This document shows, piece after piece, positions 59,528 to 64,000 of a DNA stretch of 64,000 nucleotides. The position numbers and the translations under genes are program-made. The DNA comes from Ursidibacter arcticus (GTDB taxonomy: Bacteria > Pseudomonadota > Gammaproteobacteria > Enterobacterales > Pasteurellaceae), in NCBI RefSeq assembly GCF_009761375.1, contig NZ_LEKM01000116.1, positions 62,001 to 126,000 of the forward strand, read 5' to 3'. Each line of letters starts with the position of its first letter. Positions within the stretch are counted from its first letter, which is position 1. The notes beneath the pieces were generated by a model, which worked only from the letters and a program-made list of their open reading frames with translations, did no database searches and was not told the origin of the DNA.

Positions 59528-60487
59528 TTAAAATACACTTTTTGCTTCTTTTAATAAGGTTTCAGGTACGGTAATGCCTAATTCTTTTGCTGTCTGTTGG
59601 TTGATTGATAATTCCATTTTGCTAACAGAGTGAGTGGCAATAGCCCCTGCTTTTTCACCGCGTAAGATGCGAGCTGCAACTTTACCTGTTTCTGCCCCAA
59701 TATCGTATTGGTTTACTGCATAAGCCGCTAATGCTCCACGTTCTACGGTATCTTTATCTGCTGCAATCACAGGGATTTTTGCTTCTAATGCAGCTTTATG
59801 TAATGCTTCATAAGCAGAAACGACCGCATTATCTTCAGAAATATAAATCGCTTGTACTTTACCATTTAGGCTACGAGTAGCTGTACCAATATCTGCACTA
59901 CGCTGTACTGCAACAGGTACTACTTGAATATTCGCTTTTTTAGCCGCTTCTTTTAATTCGTCAAGCACAATCGCCGAGTTTACTTCCCCTGCACTATACA
60001 CATAGCCAACCGCTTTTAAGTTTGGTACTAATGTTTGAATAAGCGAGAGCTGTGGTTCAATATCTTTATGATCAGAGATCCCTGTAACATTTGTTCCACT
60101 TGGCTCCCAAGATTTAACTAATTTCGCTGCCACAGGATCAGTTACTCCTGAAAAGACAATCGGAATACTACGAGTTGCTGCTACCACTGGCTGAGCACTT
60201 GGAGTGGTAATCGGGATAATAATATCGGCTTTGTCGCCCACAAATTTACGTGCAATCTGTGCTGCTGTTGCAGTGCTACCTTGTGCTGATTGGAAATCAA
60301 TTTTAATGTTCTTTCCATCAACAAAACCTTCTTTTGCCAGCTCTTCAACAACACCTTGACGAATTGTATCTAATGCGGGGTGTTCTACAATTGCGGTAAT
60401 CGCAACGTTATGTAATTTTTCCTGAGCAATACTCGCCACAGAGAATAAACTTAATGCACTAATCAATAATGTTTTGCGTAATTTCAT
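59528..60487 (-). CDS. ABC-type substrate-binding protein, Trp/Tyr (TrpX-like) family
   Basis: 319 residues with a signal peptide (MKLRKTLLISALSLFSVASIAQ) and the type I periplasmic-binding fold of the ABC_sub_bind family: VAITAIVEHPALDTIRQGVVEEL at the start, SAQGSTATAAQIARKF, PIVFSGVTDPVAAKLV, TGISDHKDI, and a C-terminal MELSINQQTAKELGI. The family includes TrpX of tryptophan transporters. A TrpR-type operator upstream supports tryptophan as ligand. No permease or ATPase gene is adjacent, so its transporter partner must lie elsewhere. Ligand is inferred. Confidence 0.8.
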   Translation of the reverse strand: MKLRKTLLISALSLFSVASIAQEKLHNVAITAIVEHPALDTIRQGVVEELAKEGFVDGKNIKIDFQSAQGSTATAAQIARKFVGDKADIIIPITTPSAQPVVAATRSIPIVFSGVTDPVAAKLVKSWEPSGTNVTGISDHKDIEPQLSLIQTLVPNLKAVGYVYSAGEVNSAIVLDELKEAAKKANIQVVPVAVQRSADIGTATRSLNGKVQAIYISEDNAVVSAYEALHKAALEAKIPVIAADKDTVERGALAAYAVNQYDIGAETGKVAARILRGEKAGAIATHSVSKMELSINQQTAKELGITVPETLLKEAKSVF

Positions 60488-60526
60488 ATAACTTCCTTAC
60501 TAGATAAAGATAAGATTTTGCCTTTT

Positions 60527-60546
60527 TGTACTATTACAAAAGTACA
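60527..60546 (-). promoter_or_regulatory. TrpR operator upstream of the binding-protein gene
   Basis: Minus-strand TGTACTTTTGTAATAGTACA: half sites TGTACT and AGTACA spaced by exactly 8 bases, as in the E. coli trp, mtr, aroH and trpR operators. It lies 40 bases upstream of the start codon and would cover the likely promoter. Confidence 0.7.
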
Positions 60547-60602
60547 TTTTGACGTAAATGTAATTTATCTTTGATAATTAAGCAAGTGTTTTTTGGAAAA
60601 AG

Positions 60603-60647
60603 TAAGCGGTAAGATAATGCAAATATTTTGCAAAATCTCACCGCTTA
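60603..60647 (-). terminator. Paired-USS terminator after sspB
   Basis: TAAGCGGTAAGAT (60603-60615) pairs with ATCTCACCGCTTA (60635-60647), one mismatch in 13, 16 bases after the sspB stop on the minus strand. Confidence 0.75.
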
Positions 60648-60662
60648 TTAAGAATGGTTATA

Positions 60663-61079
60663 TTACTTTACTAATTTTAGGTGTGTTGGCTTAGCTTTAG
60701 GTGCTTTTTTTACTTTCGTGGTTTCTATTTGTTCTGTTGAGCGTGCTAGATATTGTTGCTCATCATAATAAACTTCTTCCTGAAACATTACACCATCGCC
60801 TGTTTCTTGAGCATAGATAGCTTCAGCAGCACCAAATGGGATATAAATATCACGCAACATTCCTTGAAAACGGGCATTAAAACTAATTGCATCATCATTT
60901 ACAACGTATTGCCCGATAGAACGTGGTGAAATATTCAAAATAATTTTGCCATCACGCACAAACTCAGTAGGAACATCAACATCGGGATATGACGCATTCA
61001 CTAAGAGATAAGGGGTATAATCGTTATCTAATAGCCAATTATAATATGCGTGATAAAGATAAGGGCGTAATGGTTTCAT
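60663..61079 (-). CDS. sspB: ClpXP adaptor SspB
   Basis: Adaptor that binds SsrA-tagged proteins and delivers them to ClpXP. The 138-residue protein has the substrate-binding domain (LRPYLYHAYYNWLLDNDYTPYLLVNA, DGKIILNISPRSIGQYV, FQGMLRDIYIPFGAAEAIYA), a flexible linker, and a C-terminal ClpX-docking tail ending PTHLKLVK. The start overlaps the sspA stop by one base (TAATG). Confidence 0.96.
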   Translation of the reverse strand: MKPLRPYLYHAYYNWLLDNDYTPYLLVNASYPDVDVPTEFVRDGKIILNISPRSIGQYVVNDDAISFNARFQGMLRDIYIPFGAAEAIYAQETGDGVMFQEEVYYDEQQYLARSTEQIETTKVKKAPKAKPTHLKLVK

Positions 61080-61720
61080 TAGTCTTTATCGTCCATTAAA
61101 TTTTTTGGTGCACTGCCACCCACAGATTGCATAAAACTATCACGTTTAAATACTCTTAGCATATAGGCTTTTACTGCTTTACTTCCTGCACCTGTAAATT
61201 CAACCCCCAAATTGTGCATACGCCATAATAATGGCGCAATGTAGCAATCTACTAAGCTAAACTCTTCGCTTAGGAAATAAGTTGTTTCAGCAAACACAGG
61301 GCCTAAAGATAACACTTCTTCTTTTAACTGTTTTAAGGCTTTTTTAGCTTCTTCTGTGGTCGGATCTCTATCAACAAGATCAATTAATGAATACCAATCA
61401 TTTTGGATACGGTGCATATTTAAACGACATTGTGCTCGTAAGACTGGGTAAACAGGCATTAACGGAGGATGCGGAAAACGCTCATCAAGGTATTCCATAA
61501 TAATTCGAGCATTTGACAAAACTAAATCACGATCAACCAATGTTGGAATAGTTCCACGCGGATTTACTTCCATTAAATCTTCTGAAATAGTGCCAGGTGC
61601 AATATTTTCAATTTCATATGCTACCCCTTTTTCAGCTAATACAATACGAACCTGATGGCTATAAATATCTGTTTTTTCTGAAAAAAGAGTTGGTACGGCA
61701 CGTTTACTTGCGTTGGTCAT
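61079..61720 (-). CDS. sspA: Stringent starvation protein A
   Basis: RNA-polymerase-associated protein with a glutathione-transferase fold. From the ATG at 61720 (GGGAG about 6 bases upstream) it has 213 residues: RAVPTLFSEKTDIYSHQVRIVLAEKG, PRGTIPTLVDRDLVLSNARIIMEYLDERFPHPPL, and the C-terminal FTGAGSKAVKAYMLRVFKRDSF...APKNLMDDKD. An in-frame start at 61768 is rejected for lack of family match. Heads the sspA-sspB operon. Confidence 0.96.
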   Translation of the reverse strand: MTNASKRAVPTLFSEKTDIYSHQVRIVLAEKGVAYEIENIAPGTISEDLMEVNPRGTIPTLVDRDLVLSNARIIMEYLDERFPHPPLMPVYPVLRAQCRLNMHRIQNDWYSLIDLVDRDPTTEEAKKALKQLKEEVLSLGPVFAETTYFLSEEFSLVDCYIAPLLWRMHNLGVEFTGAGSKAVKAYMLRVFKRDSFMQSVGGSAPKNLMDDKD

Positions 61721-61889
61721 TTTTTCTCCCATATTAAATACTGTCGAATAATCTGCAGATTTTAACACATCTTATACAATCAATAATAGCCCTATTTTTT
61801 TATGTTGGTTTCATTGATAAACCTTTTGACGAACTACAAGAAAAAGTCTAGCATTTCACTACTTACATTACTACTTAGAGGATCTACTA

Positions 61890-62207
61890 ATGGAAAATGC
61901 AAAAAAACAATCTTTCCAAGATATGTTGGAATACGTTCATCTCTACCGTTTAAAAAACAAACTATTAAGAGAGACTGCTGATAATGATCGTAAAATTCGT
62001 GATAATCAAAAACGTATTTTATTATTAGATAACCTTAACCAATATATTACTGAATCAATGTCAGTAGAAGAAATTAGAGCAATTATTGCTAATATGCGTG
62101 AAGATTATGAAAATCGTGTAGATGATTATATGATCCGCAATGCAGAACTTTCTAAAGAACGCCGCGGTATTCGCCAAAAAATGGCTGAACATAGCCACAA
62201 AAAATAA
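61890..62207 (+). CDS. Conserved coiled-coil protein of unknown function
   Basis: 105 residues, no signal peptide or membrane segment, nearly all helix. It starts [25 protein letters not shown] and runs into long charged heptad-like helices (about 25-65 and 65-100), ending HSHKK. A GAGGATC precedes the ATG by about 8 bases. It diverges from sspA and ends at a strong terminator, so it is a single-gene unit. I do not recognise the family. Confidence 0.7.
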   Translation: MENAKKQSFQDMLEYVHLYRLKNKLLRETADNDRKIRDNQKRILLLDNLNQYITESMSVEEIRAIIANMREDYENRVDDYMIRNAELSKERRGIRQKMAEHSHKK

Positions 62208-62223
62208 TATATTCTCTCCCTCT

Positions 62224-62254
62224 AACTATCCTAAATTATTGATTTAGGATAGTT
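62224..62254 (+). terminator. Terminator after the coiled-coil gene
   Basis: Perfect 13-bp stem AACTATCCTAAAT / ATTTAGGATAGTT with a five-base loop, 16 bases after the stop. Confidence 0.8.
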
Positions 62255-62285
62255 ATTCGCCAATCTTACATTCAGGAAGCCAAAT

Positions 62286-62969
62286 ATGAAAAAAATAGAA
62301 CGACTATTCGCCAATAATCACGCTTGGGCAACCCAAATGAAAGATGAGCAATCTGATTATTTTAAACAGCTTGCCGAACATCAAAAGCCTAATTATCTTT
62401 GGATTGGCTGCTCTGATAGCCGAGTACCTGCAGAAAAACTAACAGGCTTAGAACCTGGTGAACTTTTTGTTCATCGTAATGTTGCCAATATGGTCATTCA
62501 TACGGATTTAAATTGTTTGTCAGTGGTGCAATATGCAGTCGATGTGCTTGATATTGAGCATATTATTATCTGTGGGCATACAAATTGTGGTGGAATTAAA
62601 GCTGCTATTGGTACAGAAGATTTTGGCTTAATCAATAACTGGTTGCTTCATATTAAAGACTTATGGTTTAAACATAGCCATTTGTTAGGTAAGTTATCAT
62701 ACGAGCAACGAGCAGATATACTCACTCGCCTAAATGTTGCAGAACAAGTGTATAACTTAGGGCGTTCATCTATTGTTGATGCTGCGTGGAAACGTGGGAA
62801 AGCACTTTCTATTCACGGTTGGGTTTATGATGTCAATGATGGTTTCTTAAATGATCAAGGTGTTATCGCAACCAGTCGCCATTCTCTTGAAATAACCTAC
62901 CGACAAGCAATTTCAAAATTACTAGCAGAAGCAGATGAAATATCTGCACAAAATAGAACGAATACCTAA
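62286..62969 (+). CDS. can: Beta-class carbonic anhydrase
   Basis: Zinc enzyme interconverting carbon dioxide and bicarbonate, needed for carboxylation reactions in air. The 227-residue protein has the zinc and catalytic residues of the beta class: [14 protein letters not shown] (Cys, Asp-Arg pair, near residues 40-53) and [16 protein letters not shown] (His and Cys, near 96-111). [10 protein letters not shown] is also typical. It resembles E. coli Can and H. influenzae HICA. Confidence 0.96.
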   Translation: MKKIERLFANNHAWATQMKDEQSDYFKQLAEHQKPNYLWIGCSDSRVPAEKLTGLEPGELFVHRNVANMVIHTDLNCLSVVQYAVDVLDIEHIIICGHTNCGGIKAAIGTEDFGLINNWLLHIKDLWFKHSHLLGKLSYEQRADILTRLNVAEQVYNLGRSSIVDAAWKRGKALSIHGWVYDVNDGFLNDQGVIATSRHSLEITYRQAISKLLAEADEISAQNRTNT

Positions 62970-62999
62970 TATAACTATAATATTGATATCAAAAATAAA

Positions 63000-63023
63000 A
63001 GCGACAGCAAATTTGCTATCGCT
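63000..63023. terminator. Terminator between can and lysS
   Basis: Inverted repeat AGCGACAGCAA / TTGCTATCGCT (one mismatch) with a short loop in the 77-bp convergent gap, followed by a T-rich stretch on plus. Confidence 0.65.
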
Positions 63024-63046
63024 AAATTATTTTTACTTTATTTAAA

Positions 63047-64000
63047 TTACTTCTGACGCATTGCTGGGAATAAAATCACATCACGAATAGATGGTGCGTT
63101 TGCAAAAATCATTGCTAAACGGTCAATACCTAAGCCTTCACCTGCTGTTGGTGGTAAGCCGTGTTCTAATGCAACCACAAAATCATCATCGTAGAACATT
63201 GCTTCATCATCTCCCGCTTCTTTTGCTTCAACTTGAGCTTGGAAACGCTCCGCTTGGTCTTCTGCATCGTTTAATTCTGAGAAACCATTACCAATTTCAC
63301 GTCCGCCAATGAAAAGCTCAAAGCGATCAGTAACATCTGGGTTCTCATCATTACGGCGTGCTAATGGAGAAATTTCCGCTGGGTGAGCCATTAAGAAAGT
63401 CGGCTGAATTAGTTGATGTTCTGCCACTTCTTCAAAAATTGCATTAACAACTGAACCTAATCCCCACGATTTTTGGATTTCGATATGTAATCCTTTCGCA
63501 ATCGCAACGGCTTTATCAAAATCGTGTAAATCTTCAAGGCTAATACCATTGCCGTATTTCACAATTGCATCGTGCATTGTGATACGCTCAAACGGTTTAC
63601 CGAAGTCAAAAACATATTCACCGTAAGGCACATCTGTTGTTCCTAGAATATCTAATGCTAAACGGCGTAATAACTCTTCAGTGTTATCCATTAAGTCGTG
63701 GTAGTCTGCATAGGCTTGATAGTATTCGATCATTGTAAATTCAGGGTTATGACGAACAGAAACCCCTTCATTACGGAAGTTACGGTTTAATTCAAATACA
63801 CGCTCAAATCCACCTACAACTAAACGTTTTAAATAGAGTTCTGGTGCAATACGCAGATACATATCTACATCTAATGCGTTATGATGTGTGATAAATGGTT
63901 TCGCTGCTGCACCACCTGGGATAACTTGTAACATTGGTGTTTCAACTTCAATAAAACCTTTTTCAAGGAAGAATTGACGAATACCTGATACCACTTTTGA
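63047..64000 (-). CDS. lysS: Lysyl-tRNA synthetase, C-terminal part (runs off window)
   Basis: The last 317 codons of a class II lysyl-tRNA synthetase; the reading frame is open to the window edge. Class II motifs are present: motif 1 region [27 protein letters not shown], motif 2 [33 protein letters not shown], and motif 3 [27 protein letters not shown]. The N-terminal OB-fold anticodon-binding domain lies outside the window. Confidence 0.96.
   Translation of the reverse strand, partial: SKVVSGIRQFFLEKGFIEVETPMLQVIPGGAAAKPFITHHNALDVDMYLRIAPELYLKRLVVGGFERVFELNRNFRNEGVSVRHNPEFTMIEYYQAYADYHDLMDNTEELLRRLALDILGTTDVPYGEYVFDFGKPFERITMHDAIVKYGNGISLEDLHDFDKAVAIAKGLHIEIQKSWGLGSVVNAIFEEVAEHQLIQPTFLMAHPAEISPLARRNDENPDVTDRFELFIGGREIGNGFSELNDAEDQAERFQAQVEAKEAGDDEAMFYDDDFVVALEHGLPPTAGEGLGIDRLAMIFANAPSIRDVILFPAMRQK

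Overview
The window is chromosomal DNA of a Pasteurellaceae bacterium. It is AT-rich, gene-dense and full of gammaproteobacterial housekeeping genes. It is also sprinkled with the 9-mer ACAAGCGGT and its complement, the uptake signal sequence of the Actinobacillus pleuropneumoniae / Mannheimia / H. ducreyi branch (the H. influenzae type is AAGTGCGGT). Several of these signals form head-to-head pairs that serve as transcription terminators. Species cannot be fixed from the sequence alone.

Layout. 1-8.6 kb: start of an MscK-type channel gene, menE, seqA, ybfF, bamE, yejK, ridA, pgeF, yihI, a DUF2489 gene and hemN. 8.7-18 kb: lptD, then lon behind a good sigma-32 promoter, hflD-purB, glpR-ubiA and a tRNA-Leu(CAA). 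18-28 kb: a tgt-hemerythrin-TusA-like operon, metF with candidate MetJ boxes, and the pyruvate dehydrogenase cluster aceE-aceF-lpd. 28-38.7 kb: purE and purK separated by an asparaginase gene, with a PurR-like operator; accD-folC; an aspartate aminotransferase; a DAHP synthase-tyrA operon with a TyrR box; a heptosyltransferase; tusE and yccA.

38.8-55.6 kb is the accessory region: eleven genes on the minus strand, tightly spaced, in the order srfA-like, srfB, srfC, bitopic protein, periplasmic VWA protein, ABC ATPase, FtsX/MacB-type permease, noncatalytic-looking SUMF1/FGE protein, two lipoproteins, and a membrane-anchored VWA protein. SrfB has an actin/Hsp70 ATPase fold and SrfC a dynamin-like P-loop. 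The ABC transporter, FGE protein, lipoproteins and VWA protein resemble the TagQRST/PpkA envelope-sensing branch of type VI secretion, but there is no kinase and no secretion gene here. The first and last proteins share the same N-terminal domain plus membrane anchor. Together they look like an envelope-spanning NTPase machine of unknown purpose.

55.7-64 kb returns to core genes: dcd-udk-sirB2-darP, pmbA, an orphan Trp/Tyr-type binding protein with a near-ideal TrpR operator, sspA-sspB, a small coiled-coil protein, a beta carbonic anhydrase and the 3' part of lysS.

No rRNA, CRISPR array, insertion sequence, integrase or prophage was seen. The only gene-free stretch above 300 bases is the aceE-purE divergent region (27580-27949).
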